From positions 1-7,035 of the forward strand of contig DASSWB010000133.1 of NCBI GenBank assembly GCA_035705495.1: a stretch of 7,035 nucleotides of DNA, in the 5' to 3' direction. The stretch's first letter is position 1, and the number at the start of each line of letters is the position of its first letter. A program made the translations under genes and the position numbers. Under the pieces are notes generated by a model, which was not told the origin of the DNA, searched no databases, and worked only from the letters and a program-made list of their open reading frames with translations. Of the stretch, positions 1 to 6,328 are shown in pieces. This stretch comes from DASSWB01 sp035705495. GTDB lineage: Bacteria > Bacteroidota > Bacteroidia > Flavobacteriales > Flavobacteriaceae.

Positions 1-159
1 ATCGGCGTGAAGTATGGTCATTGGAATCCCATGTTTTTATTGTATAAAGTTACACTAAATGGAAAAAATATAGGTGTTACCTATTACTATTTATATTATA
101 AACTTTTTAATTTTAACCTGTTTTACAAAAATGATAATAACAATGATTTCTTCTTATAA
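1..159 (+). CDS. possible C-terminal fragment of an unrecognised protein, cut by the left edge
   Basis: Frame 1 is open from the first base to a TAA at 157-159 and gives 52 residues, starting IGVKYGHWNPMFLLYKV and ending NDNNNDFFL. The stretch is very A/T-rich, so 52 codons without a stop is mildly improbable by chance, but not strongly so once six frames are considered. The composition (Gly, His, Trp and Pro near the left edge, then many Tyr, Phe and Asn) fits the tail of a real protein whose start lies outside the window. It would converge on the minus-strand genes. I recognise no family. A spurious open frame in A/T-rich intergenic DNA is the main alternative. Confidence 0.35.
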   Translation: MGVKYGHWNPMFLLYKVTLNGKNIGVTYYYLYYKLFNFNLFYKNDNNNDFFL

Positions 160-270
160 AAAATTGTCTGCTTTTGGGTAAAAAGTTGAGAAAGAGATCT
201 CGCCTTCCTTTACAATTTCAGTTTTATCCTTAAACTCTATGTAAAGTGCCGGAATGAATTGTGCTGTCAT
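154..270 (-). pseudogene. short coding remnant, truncated at a palindromic repeat
   Basis: Read on the minus strand from ATG at 270-268 to TAA at 156-154, this gives 38 residues, including QFIPALYIEFKDKTEIV and ending FYPKADNFL. The pattern of alternating hydrophobic and charged residues looks like beta-strand protein, not random translation. The N-terminal boundary coincides with the palindromic repeat at 266-356, and an in-frame TGA (273-271) lies directly upstream. The start therefore looks like a product of the repeat and not the gene's own beginning. The likely reading is the 3' remnant of a larger gene broken by the repeat; a genuine 38-residue peptide is possible. Its stop codon abuts the stop of the plus-strand frame ending at 159. 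I cannot assign a family with confidence. Confidence 0.35.
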
Positions 271-377
271 TCAGAACGAAGCGTAGCGGAGTGAAGAATC
301 TATGGATTAGAAGCAGAATTCCTCTACGCCAGAGATTCCTCCTTCGTCGGAATGACAATTGTGCTGTTATTCTGAAC
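257..377. repeat. direct repeats flanking a palindromic element, 100-bp period
   Basis: Positions 257-277 and 357-377 match at 19 of 21 bases and are exactly 100 bp apart. Their first nine bases, AATTGTGCT (257-265 and 357-365), are identical and directly abut the palindrome at 266-356. The arrangement resembles a target-site duplication around an inserted element. However, the similarity continues past nine bases into sequence that looks like another element end, so a tandem or nested array of degraded copies is also possible. Confidence 0.6.
266..356. repeat. 91-bp imperfect palindromic repeat (Bacteroidota REP-like element)
   Basis: The outer arms are GTCATTC (266-272) and GAATGAC (350-356). 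Nested inside are CGAAG (277-281) with CTTCG (342-346), and GAATCT (296-301) with AGATTC (333-338). A competing pair, GCGTAG (281-286) with CTACGC (324-329), cannot form together with the GAATCT pair. The 'GTCATTC..GAACGAAG..GAATCT' and 'AGATTCCTCCTTCG..GGAATGAC' ends match the style of short intergenic palindromes commonly seen in many copies in Bacteroidota genomes; that is from general knowledge, and copy number cannot be checked here. It is non-coding. If transcribed, it would form a long hairpin downstream of mgtE. Such elements are usually thought to be mobilised in trans, by a transposase not present in this window. Confidence 0.7.
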
Positions 378-419
378 ACAGCGGTCTCTTTTTTTCGGGG
401 CAGCGATTGCAGCGGCATC

Positions 420-463
420 TTTTTTGTTTTGCGGCTTTTTCGGCCGCTTTTTAAAACAAAAAA
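420..463. terminator. long A/T-armed hairpin with GC core beyond mgtE; possible terminator
   Basis: The arms are an 11-base T-rich stretch plus GCGGC (420-435) pairing with GCCGC (443-447) and an A-rich stretch (453-463). They enclose a 7-base loop (436-442) and one asymmetric five-T bulge (448-452). All 16 pairs are Watson-Crick. On the plus strand the GC stem is followed by TTTTT, as in an intrinsic terminator for a transcript arriving from the left. On the minus strand, which carries mgtE about 35 bp upstream, the T-rich run comes before the GC stem, so it is not a canonical terminator unless the complete stem acts as a blocker or processing barrier. I favour an end-of-transcript role for mgtE, given the position; the mechanism is unclear. 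Confidence 0.45.
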
Positions 464-495
464 ATACAGCGGAAAGCGCGGTGCTTGCAGCCCCC

Positions 496-1848
496 CTAAA
501 AATTCAAAATCAGTTTTGCAATGCTGAAATAAATCAGGATCCCGAAAATATCATTGCTGGTGGTGATAAACGGACCTGTTGCCATTGCTGGATCAATGCC
601 GAATTTATCGAGGATAATGGGCACAAAAGTCCCGATGAGCGAGGCGATGATAATTACGGAAACCAGCGAAACGCCAATAGTGAGGCCGAAAAGAAAATCG
701 AAACCGAGCAAAAAGATGCCGCCAACAATGAGTAAAAGTGCCAGTGCCAATCCGTTGAAAAGACTTAAGAGGATTTCTTTGATGAGTCGGTTGAAAAGTG
801 AACCACGCAGACTTTTGTTTGCCAAACCCTGCAAAACAATGGCCGACGATTGAACGCCAACGTTTCCAGCCATTGCGGCGATGAGCGGCACGAAAAAGAA
901 CAGTGCGGCGTGTTCCTGCATTGCGGCATCGAAAGTGCCCAGAACGCTCACACTGATAAATCCGCCCAAAAGTGCCAAAACCAACCACGGCAACCGTGCG
1001 CGGGTCAAGTCCCAAATGCTGTCATCGGCTTCCACATCCTGGGAAATACCCGCCGCCATTTGGTAATCACGATCGGCTTCATCGACAATGAAATCCACGA
1101 TATCATCAATCGTTACGCGACCCACCAATCGTCCCATTTCATCAACCACTGGAATGGCTTCCAAATCATATTTTTGCATGATTCGGGCAACTTCCTCACC
1201 GGGTGTGTTGACGCTTACATAATCGACTTTTGGAATATAAATATCGCTGATCTGCGCTTTACTGGGTGCGGTGAGCAAATCCTTTAGGGACAAACGGCCT
1301 TTTAATTTGTTTTTGTCGTCAACCACATAAATGGAATGTACGCGCGTAACGTTTTCGGCCTGGGCGCGCATTTCGGTCACACAGCCGGTTACGTTCCAGT
1401 TTTCATTGACTTTCACAAGTTCTTTTGCCATCAAACCACCCGCGGAATCTTCGTCGTAACGCAGCAGTTCCACAATGTTTTCGGCGTGCTCTTCATCGAG
1501 CATTTGCTCAATTACTTCTTGTTTTCGCTCTTCGGAAAGTTCGGCAATGATATCGGCCGCGTCATCAGTGTCCATTTCCTGAAGTTCCTCGGCAATTTCT
1601 TTGGCCGATAGATTCTCAAGAATACGTTCCCGCACATCCTCTTCCAGTTCAATAAAAGCTTCGGAAGTCGTTTCCTTGTCCAGTAATTTGAACAGGTAAG
1701 TGGCGTGATCTATATCGAGTTCATTGACAACTTCAGCGACATCGGCAAAATGGACATCACCAAAAATCCCCTTTAATTCCGCATCGTTTTTTTCATCGAT
1801 GAGAATTTCGATTCTTTCAATGAGTTCATCGCTGATTTGAAACTGCAT
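496..1848 (-). CDS. mgtE: MgtE-family magnesium transporter
   Basis: Inner-membrane Mg2+ channel/transporter that takes up Mg2+ and is gated by cytosolic Mg2+ bound to its soluble domains. The 450 residues match the usual family length. Residues 1-130 form the acidic, helical MgtE N domain. Two CBS domains follow, at about 141-196 (from GGLMAKELV) and 202-257 (with LEAIPVVDEMGRLVGRVTIDDI). A linker helix leads into a five-helix membrane domain from about 285 to 450. The family signature is present as P321 followed by AGNVGVQ (327-333), and the last helix has IDPA at 418-421 and TTSND at 429-433. D433 corresponds to the conserved pore aspartate known from Thermus MgtE (inferred by motif, not alignment). 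The ATG at 1848 overlaps the end of rsmA by 23 bp, which suggests translational coupling; no separate promoter or Mg2+ riboswitch is visible. Confidence 0.97.
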   Translation of the reverse strand: MQFQISDELIERIEILIDEKNDAELKGIFGDVHFADVAEVVNELDIDHATYLFKLLDKETTSEAFIELEEDVRERILENLSAKEIAEELQEMDTDDAADIIAELSEERKQEVIEQMLDEEHAENIVELLRYDEDSAGGLMAKELVKVNENWNVTGCVTEMRAQAENVTRVHSIYVVDDKNKLKGRLSLKDLLTAPSKAQISDIYIPKVDYVSVNTPGEEVARIMQKYDLEAIPVVDEMGRLVGRVTIDDIVDFIVDEADRDYQMAAGISQDVEADDSIWDLTRARLPWLVLALLGGFISVSVLGTFDAAMQEHAALFFFVPLIAAMAGNVGVQSSAIVLQGLANKSLRGSLFNRLIKEILLSLFNGLALALLLIVGGIFLLGFDFLFGLTIGVSLVSVIIIASLIGTFVPIILDKFGIDPAMATGPFITTSNDIFGILIYFSIAKLILNF

Positions 1849-2680
1849 AAGGCTGAATTTTTAGCGTAAGGTCTATAAATTGTGCCGTGCTAAGTTGCTC
1901 CGGACGCCGCCCAAAGATACTATCTTCTGTAATAATTTCGGGAAGATTGAAAATTTTTAAAGAATTTTTTAGGGTTTTCCTTCTCTGTTGAAATGCGGTT
2001 TTTACAATTCTGAAAAACAAACTTTCATCACAGGCCAAATGATATTCCTTTTTTCGGGTCAATTTCAAAACGCCGCTATCGACTTTTGGAGGCGGATTGA
2101 AAACCGACGGCGGCACCGTAAAAAGATATTCGGCTTCATAAAATGCTTGTACCAAAACCGATAAAATTCCGTAGGTTTTGCTGCCTTCTTTTTCACAAAT
2201 TCGTTGTGCGACCTCCTTTTGGAACATCCCTGAAAATTCAGGAACCAGTTCTCTTATTTCCAATGTTTTAAAAACAATTTGAGAAGAAATATTATAAGGA
2301 AAATTACCAATGATGGCGAATTGTTCCTCGCCAAAAATCTGCTTTACATCATACTTCAAAAAATCCTCACTGTGGATTTTATTTTCCAACTTCGGATAAT
2401 GTTCTTGAAGATAAGCAACACTTTCGGTGTCAATTTCCACTACATGAACATTTCGGTCTTCGGCGAACAAATATTTTGTAAGTACACCCATTCCCGGACC
2501 AATTTCCAACACATTTTTATAATTTGAAAAAGACAAGGTTTCAGCTATTTTTTGTGCAATGTTTTCATCTTTTAAAAAATGTTGACCCAAGTGTTTTTTG
2601 GCCCGGACATTTCCCTCTTCCGTGTTTTCACGTTTTGTGAATTTGTCTTTGTAACTGTTCTTTTTAAAGTCTTTTTTCAT
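1826..2680 (-). CDS. rsmA: 16S rRNA (adenine1518/1519-N6)-dimethyltransferase
   Basis: RsmA/KsgA uses S-adenosylmethionine to dimethylate two adjacent adenines in the 3'-terminal helix of 16S rRNA, a late step and checkpoint in 30S assembly. The 284 residues contain the family opening RAKKHLGQHFLKDENIA (26-42), the SAM-binding loop EIGPGMG (59-65) with the acidic VVEID after it (80-84), the catalytic NFPY (126-129), FQKEVAQRI (153-161), FNPPPKVDSG (194-203) and the C-terminal QQRRKTLKNSL (231-241). The fold is a Rossmann methyltransferase followed by a small helical domain. The ATG at 2680 gives about 24 Lys/Glu/Asn-rich residues before the conserved start. No ATG lies nearer, so this extension is either real or the true start is a rarer codon. 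The gene overlaps mgtE by 23 bp and follows the DUF4286 gene after 87 bp. Confidence 0.97.
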   Translation of the reverse strand: MKKDFKKNSYKDKFTKRENTEEGNVRAKKHLGQHFLKDENIAQKIAETLSFSNYKNVLEIGPGMGVLTKYLFAEDRNVHVVEIDTESVAYLQEHYPKLENKIHSEDFLKYDVKQIFGEEQFAIIGNFPYNISSQIVFKTLEIRELVPEFSGMFQKEVAQRICEKEGSKTYGILSVLVQAFYEAEYLFTVPPSVFNPPPKVDSGVLKLTRKKEYHLACDESLFFRIVKTAFQQRRKTLKNSLKIFNLPEIITEDSIFGRRPEQLSTAQFIDLTLKIQPYAVSNQR

Positions 2681-2725
2681 GGGTATTCGATGTGATTTTT
2701 GGTCGAAATTTGCAGGCTCACACGG

Positions 2726-2750
2726 CTCTCGACTTTGCTCGAAGTGACAA
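2726..2750. repeat. short palindromic repeat in the rsmA upstream gap
   Basis: The plus strand reads CTCTCGACTTTGCTCGAAG followed by TGACAA. On the minus strand this becomes TTGTCACTTCGAGCAAAGTC and continues GAGAG, the same general style as a second group of short intergenic repeats common in Bacteroidota. CTCGA (2728-2732) and TCGAAG (2738-2743) form a short imperfect stem. It sits in the 87-bp gap between the DUF4286 gene and rsmA, close enough to rsmA to lie in its 5' leader if transcription starts upstream. I infer a degraded repeat copy; a chance hairpin remains possible. Confidence 0.45.
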
Positions 2751-2767
2751 AAAATTATTTGAAACTT

Positions 2768-3088
2768 TTAGGTTGAGGCTGAAAATTCTCCTACCACTTC
2801 CATTTCTGTACGAAAAGCCACGAATTTTCCTTCAAACTTTTTGCTTTTACCTCTCAGTGATGCAGCGTTTTCTTCATAATATGCATCCAACATTGCTTTA
2901 CTTTCCGTTGTGTATTGAACCGAATATGTAATTCCGCCCATTTGCTCTTCTACCATAACCCTCGTCATTATTGCTTTTGAAAATTTACCGGTGGAAAGCA
3001 TTTCGGGAATGTGTTCGTCTCGCATCCATTCCAACCAATCATCGTGAGCGTCTTCTTCAATATTGATGGTTACGTTATAAATATACAT
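2768..3088 (-). CDS. DUF4286-family protein of unknown function
   Basis: A small soluble protein of 106 residues whose opening MYIYNVTINIEED and central segments DEHIPEMLSTGKFSKA (24-39) and EEQMGGITYSVQYTT (47-61) are characteristic of DUF4286, a family found mainly in Bacteroidota. The compact alpha/beta pattern, beginning with an edge strand and with GKFVAFRTEMEV near the end, resembles ferredoxin-like dimeric barrels (an inference from strand spacing). There is no signal peptide, membrane segment or metal-binding cluster. The start is fixed by the conserved MYIYNV. It begins only 12 bp after the TPR gene stop, so the two are almost certainly co-transcribed. Its biochemical role is unknown; neighbours hint at a link to translation but do not prove it. 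Confidence 0.92.
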   Translation of the reverse strand: MYIYNVTINIEEDAHDDWLEWMRDEHIPEMLSTGKFSKAIMTRVMVEEQMGGITYSVQYTTESKAMLDAYYEENAASLRGKSKKFEGKFVAFRTEMEVVGEFSAST

Positions 3089-3100
3089 AGGCCTGGTTTT

Positions 3101-4891
3101 TTAGTTTATGATGTCTCCGCGTAACTGTCGGAAGGCTTTTTGCGCTTCCACAAAAAAGATGCTATCGGAATGGTTGAATATGATTTCTTCATACAGCGCT
3201 TTTGACTTTTCCGGCTGACCGAGTTTGTGTTCGTACAAATTTGCCAATGCAAAAAGAGCGTCATCCATTAAAATACTTTCAGAATGCTCGGCAATTATTT
3301 GCTCGTAAACCTCTCTGGCCAAATCAAATTTTTGCTTTTCGGAATAAATTTCGCCCAACCTCAATAGCGCATCGTCATTGATTTCATCCTGCGGAAACTG
3401 TGCAAGAATCTCTTTTAACAAAGCAATGGCTTCATCTTCCTTTTTTTGAAAACCAAAAAGATCGGCTTTGGCGAACATTTTTAAAGCAGTTTGAGTACTG
3501 TCTTCCGCGGAATTGTCACTAATTAGCAAACTCAATTCCATTGCATCATTGGCAATGAGTTGAGAGGTGGAGGTTTTCAAAACATCGAGCTGTGTTTTTG
3601 CCCATTCAAAATCACCTTTGTAATAACTGGTTTTCGCGACTCTAAATCGGGCGTTTTGTGCCAGAATATCATTTTTGACCAGGCCTTGGACTTGGGAATA
3701 ATAAATCAGCGCTTGATTGAATTCATTGTTCAAAACCAAAATATCCCCCAAAGCCATTTTCAAAGCCGCTTCTTTAAAAGCATCATTGATTCCGTTAAGT
3801 TGTTTCCGAAGAAGTTGAATAGCTTCTTCCTTTCTTTTCATTTTGAAAGCCAGAAAATTGGCAAAATCGATTTGTAGGGAAAGTGTTTCTTCGCCGTATC
3901 CATATTGATTGAAAAGATCCAGATATTCATTTTCGATTTTTGAAAAGTCCTCTACCGAAACAGTATTGGTTTTAATATTCAATAATTCTTGATGTGCTTC
4001 AATTTTAAGCTGCGGATTTGTTGATTCTTCAATAATATAATTCAGGATTTCGGTTGCCGTTGCAAAATCACCTTCTTCTTTTGAAATGATCGCCAATCCA
4101 ATAATATTGTCAAATCCTTCCTGTTTTCTTTTGAAAATCGCCTTCTCTTGGATAAAAGCTTTTTTATATTCCTTCTGCTGAACAAAAAGCCAACTCAGCA
4201 TTTCATTCATTTGAATATTTTGTGTGGACTGCAACTTCTTTAAAAGTAGATTTTTAAAAATAACATTGGCTTCATTTGAAGGATCTTCCGTCAGAAATTG
4301 ATTGAAATATCTACTGACAATATTGAAATACCCCGGATTTTTCTCCAGCAGATCAATATAATTGCTGAACATTTTTTCAATTTGCCCCAGTTCACCGTAT
4401 AATCTTGCCAATTGTGTTTGGAAACCGAGATCGTCATTTGCCTCCATTCCCATTTCGTAGGCGGCAATTGCTTCTTCCAAAAGCACATATTTCTGAAAGG
4501 TTTTTGCAATCATAAAAGCGTAATTCGGTCGAATGGTCGCCGCTTTTAATGCTTCTGCATAAAACTTTTCTGCTTCTTCTTGATTTTTTTGGAGTTCAAA
4601 ATTATGTCCCAATTCAACCAACAGTTGAGGATAATTTGAAGTCGAATTTAATTTTTCGCGAATCAGCTCTTCAGCATTCGAATATTTTTCAAGCTCTTGT
4701 AAAGTGCCCACAACTTCATAGAAATATTTAAAACTTTCACCAGAATCTTTATAAAGCTTCTCGTAAATGTTGAGTGCTTTTTTATATTCCCCTTGCTCAA
4801 AATAATTTTTTGCCAATTCCTCCGATTGCGCGTAAGAAGCGGCAGAAACCAGAAAACAAAGCGAAATGAAAAATATTCGTAAATTGTTCAT
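3101..4891 (-). CDS. exported tetratricopeptide-repeat protein
   Basis: From ATG at 4891 the protein has 596 residues. MNNLRIFFISLCFLVSAASYAQ is a clear signal peptide with cleavage expected after AYAQ-like SYAQ (residue 22), so the mature protein should be periplasmic or envelope-associated. An earlier TTG at 4909 would add six residues, but it spoils the short signal peptide and falls inside an inverted repeat, so I prefer the ATG. The rest is helical, with degenerate TPR units throughout. The clearest are near residues 24-60 (NYFEQGEYKKALNIYEKLY), 90-125 (AEKFYAEALKAA) and a well-formed C-terminal run at about 475-585 (IALLKEILAQFP, AREVYEQIIAEH, SKALYEEIIFNH). No catalytic domain is visible. 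It is probably a scaffold for protein-protein contacts in the envelope; the partner is unknown. Downstream, the DUF4286 gene follows after 12 bp. Confidence 0.92.
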   Translation of the reverse strand: MNNLRIFFISLCFLVSAASYAQSEELAKNYFEQGEYKKALNIYEKLYKDSGESFKYFYEVVGTLQELEKYSNAEELIREKLNSTSNYPQLLVELGHNFELQKNQEEAEKFYAEALKAATIRPNYAFMIAKTFQKYVLLEEAIAAYEMGMEANDDLGFQTQLARLYGELGQIEKMFSNYIDLLEKNPGYFNIVSRYFNQFLTEDPSNEANVIFKNLLLKKLQSTQNIQMNEMLSWLFVQQKEYKKAFIQEKAIFKRKQEGFDNIIGLAIISKEEGDFATATEILNYIIEESTNPQLKIEAHQELLNIKTNTVSVEDFSKIENEYLDLFNQYGYGEETLSLQIDFANFLAFKMKRKEEAIQLLRKQLNGINDAFKEAALKMALGDILVLNNEFNQALIYYSQVQGLVKNDILAQNARFRVAKTSYYKGDFEWAKTQLDVLKTSTSQLIANDAMELSLLISDNSAEDSTQTALKMFAKADLFGFQKKEDEAIALLKEILAQFPQDEINDDALLRLGEIYSEKQKFDLAREVYEQIIAEHSESILMDDALFALANLYEHKLGQPEKSKALYEEIIFNHSDSIFFVEAQKAFRQLRGDIIN

Positions 4892-4897
4892 AATCCG

Positions 4898-4905
4898 TAA
4901 ATATA
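4898..4905 (-). promoter_or_regulatory. candidate -7 box for the TPR gene
   Basis: The minus strand reads TATATTTA, seven of eight positions of the Bacteroidota consensus TAnnTTTG, only six bases before the preferred ATG. Transcription from it would give an almost leaderless mRNA. A T-rich TTTG upstream lies 26 bases away, which is longer than the usual 17-23 spacer, so support is limited. Confidence 0.25.
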
Positions 4906-4920
4906 GCAAAACACTTGCTA
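4904..4920. promoter_or_regulatory. inverted repeat TAGCAA-N5-TTGCTA upstream of the TPR gene
   Basis: Two perfect 6-base arms (4904-4909 and 4915-4920) surround a 5-base spacer. The left arm overlaps the candidate -7 box at 4898-4905, so it could be an operator. On the plus strand the repeat is followed by six Ts, but no plus-strand gene points into it, so a terminator role there has no obvious client. Confidence 0.35.
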
Positions 4921-5012
4921 TTTTTTATTCCCAAAAAAAGCTTGTTTTTGACAACCGAAACAATCCTGTTCCCGCAAATTCAATAAAAAAGAAACTATCG
5001 AATTATGCGCTA

Positions 5013-6284
5013 CTAATCAATAATATCAAATCCGGTATACGGAATTAAAACTTCAGGGATTTTTATTCCTTTTGAAGTTTGGTAGTTTTCCAAAATTGCC
5101 GCCAAAACACGTGGCAAGGCCAAAGAACTTCCGTTTAAAGTGTGAACGAGTTGCTTGCTACCGTCGTTTGATTTGTACCGCAATTTCAACCGGTTTGCTT
5201 GAAAAGTTTCAAAATTGGAAACCGAACTAATTTCCAACCATTTATCCTGAGCAGTTGAGAAAACCTCAAAATCATAGGTGAGTGCGGAAGTGAATCCCAA
5301 ATCGCCACCACATAATCTTAAGATTCGGTATGGCAATTTCAGTTCCTTCAAAATTTCTTTCACGTGATCCACCATTTCATCCAAAGCTGCATAAGAATTT
5401 TCCGGTTTTTCTATGCGCACGATTTCAACTTTATCAAACTGGTGCAAACGGTTCAATCCGCGTACGTGTGCGCCGTAAGAACCTGCTTCACGTCGGAAAC
5501 ACGGCGTGTAACCAGTGCAGTGGATTGGCAAATCATTTTCTGAAAGCATTTCTCCACGAAACATATTTGTAATAGGCACTTCCGATGTGGGAATCAAGTA
5601 TAAATCATCTTCCCCAACGTGGTACATTTGTCCTTCTTTGTCGGGCAACTGGCCTGTTCCATAACCTGAAGCTTCATTGACCAAAAGCGGAACCTGAAAT
5701 TCCGTGTAACCGGCAGCTGTGTTTTTATCCAGAAAATAAGCAATCAACGCACGTTGTAACCGCGCCCCTTTTCCTTTATACACAGGAAAACCGGCACCGG
5801 TAATTTTATTTCCGAGCTCAAAATCGATTAAATCGTATTTTTTTGCCAATTCCCAATGCGGAATTGATCCTGCTTCCAAAACAGGGATTTCCCCAGCTTT
5901 GAAAATTTCTTCATTGTCGTCTTCCGAAACGCCTGCAGGTACAATTTCATTTGGAACATTCGGAATATTATACAGCTGTTTTTCCAAGGCTTCAGAAGTT
6001 TCATTTAACCTTTCTGAAAGCAATTTGGATTTCTCTTTTAATTGCGCCGTTTTTTCTTTTAAAATATTCGCTTTGGATTGTTCCCCCGATTGAAATAATT
6101 TTCCTATTTCCTTTGATAATTTATTCGATTCCGCCAAAGTTTCATCCAATTCTGTTTGCGTTGAACGACGTGTTTCGTCAAGATTCAGAATTTCATCAAA
6201 AATTGCTTCAGCATTGAAATTTCGCTTTTTCAAAGCTTGAATGTAAGCATCTTTATGCGCGCGTATATTGGCTATTTGTAACAT
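5013..6284 (-). CDS. serS: serine--tRNA ligase
   Basis: Cytoplasmic class II synthetase that activates serine with ATP and charges tRNA-Ser (and the selenocysteine tRNA where present). The 423 residues match the bacterial norm. Residues 1-110 hold the N-terminal two-helix antiparallel coiled-coil arm that grips the long variable arm of the tRNA. The catalytic core shows IPTSEVPITNMFRGE (231-245), motif 2 FRREAGSYGAHVRGLNRLHQ (263-282), EISSVSNFETFQANR (351-365) and motif 3 NGSSLALPRVLAAILENYQ (384-402), with the arginines of motif 2 and motif 3 in place. The end GIKIPEVLIPYTG is family-typical. ATG at 6284 gives MLQIANIRAHKDAYIQALKK, the expected start. It ends in tandem TAG codons (5015-5013, then 5012-5010). 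It is 67 bp downstream of the HTTM gene and probably has its own promoter. Confidence 0.98.
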   Translation of the reverse strand: MLQIANIRAHKDAYIQALKKRNFNAEAIFDEILNLDETRRSTQTELDETLAESNKLSKEIGKLFQSGEQSKANILKEKTAQLKEKSKLLSERLNETSEALEKQLYNIPNVPNEIVPAGVSEDDNEEIFKAGEIPVLEAGSIPHWELAKKYDLIDFELGNKITGAGFPVYKGKGARLQRALIAYFLDKNTAAGYTEFQVPLLVNEASGYGTGQLPDKEGQMYHVGEDDLYLIPTSEVPITNMFRGEMLSENDLPIHCTGYTPCFRREAGSYGAHVRGLNRLHQFDKVEIVRIEKPENSYAALDEMVDHVKEILKELKLPYRILRLCGGDLGFTSALTYDFEVFSTAQDKWLEISSVSNFETFQANRLKLRYKSNDGSKQLVHTLNGSSLALPRVLAAILENYQTSKGIKIPEVLIPYTGFDIID

Positions 6285-6328
6285 AAAAAGGAATTTATAA
6301 TCGGTGTGGTTTTTTCTTTTTAAAAAAA

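Noticed and set aside
327..494. Minus-strand open frame rich in Lys, Ala and Pro (KKRPKKPQNKKDAAAIAAPKKR)
   Set aside because: It looks like a basic protein tail, but it has no start, is out of frame with mgtE, crosses the hairpin and ends inside the repeat. The A/T-armed hairpin alone explains the Lys-rich translation.
261..735. Two overlapping plus-strand open frames (261-527 and 424-735)
   Set aside because: The first translates the palindromic repeat and the hairpin region; the second runs antisense over the mgtE 3' end. Neither has protein-like composition across its length.
850..1287. Plus-strand 145-codon open frame
   Set aside because: Antisense shadow of the mgtE CBS and membrane domains, which are unambiguous on the minus strand.
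1849..1900. Mg2+ riboswitch or leader upstream of mgtE
   Set aside because: The sequence upstream of the mgtE start is rsmA coding sequence, leaving no free leader; no M-box-like structure was seen.
4907..4909. TTG start for the TPR protein
   Set aside because: The ATG at 4891 gives a cleaner signal peptide; the TTG lies within the inverted repeat and promoter-like box.
4925..4952. serS terminator formed by CAAAAA and TTTTTG arms on the minus strand (around the AAGCTT)
   Set aside because: The stem is almost all A-T and lacks a GC core, so it is too weak to call.
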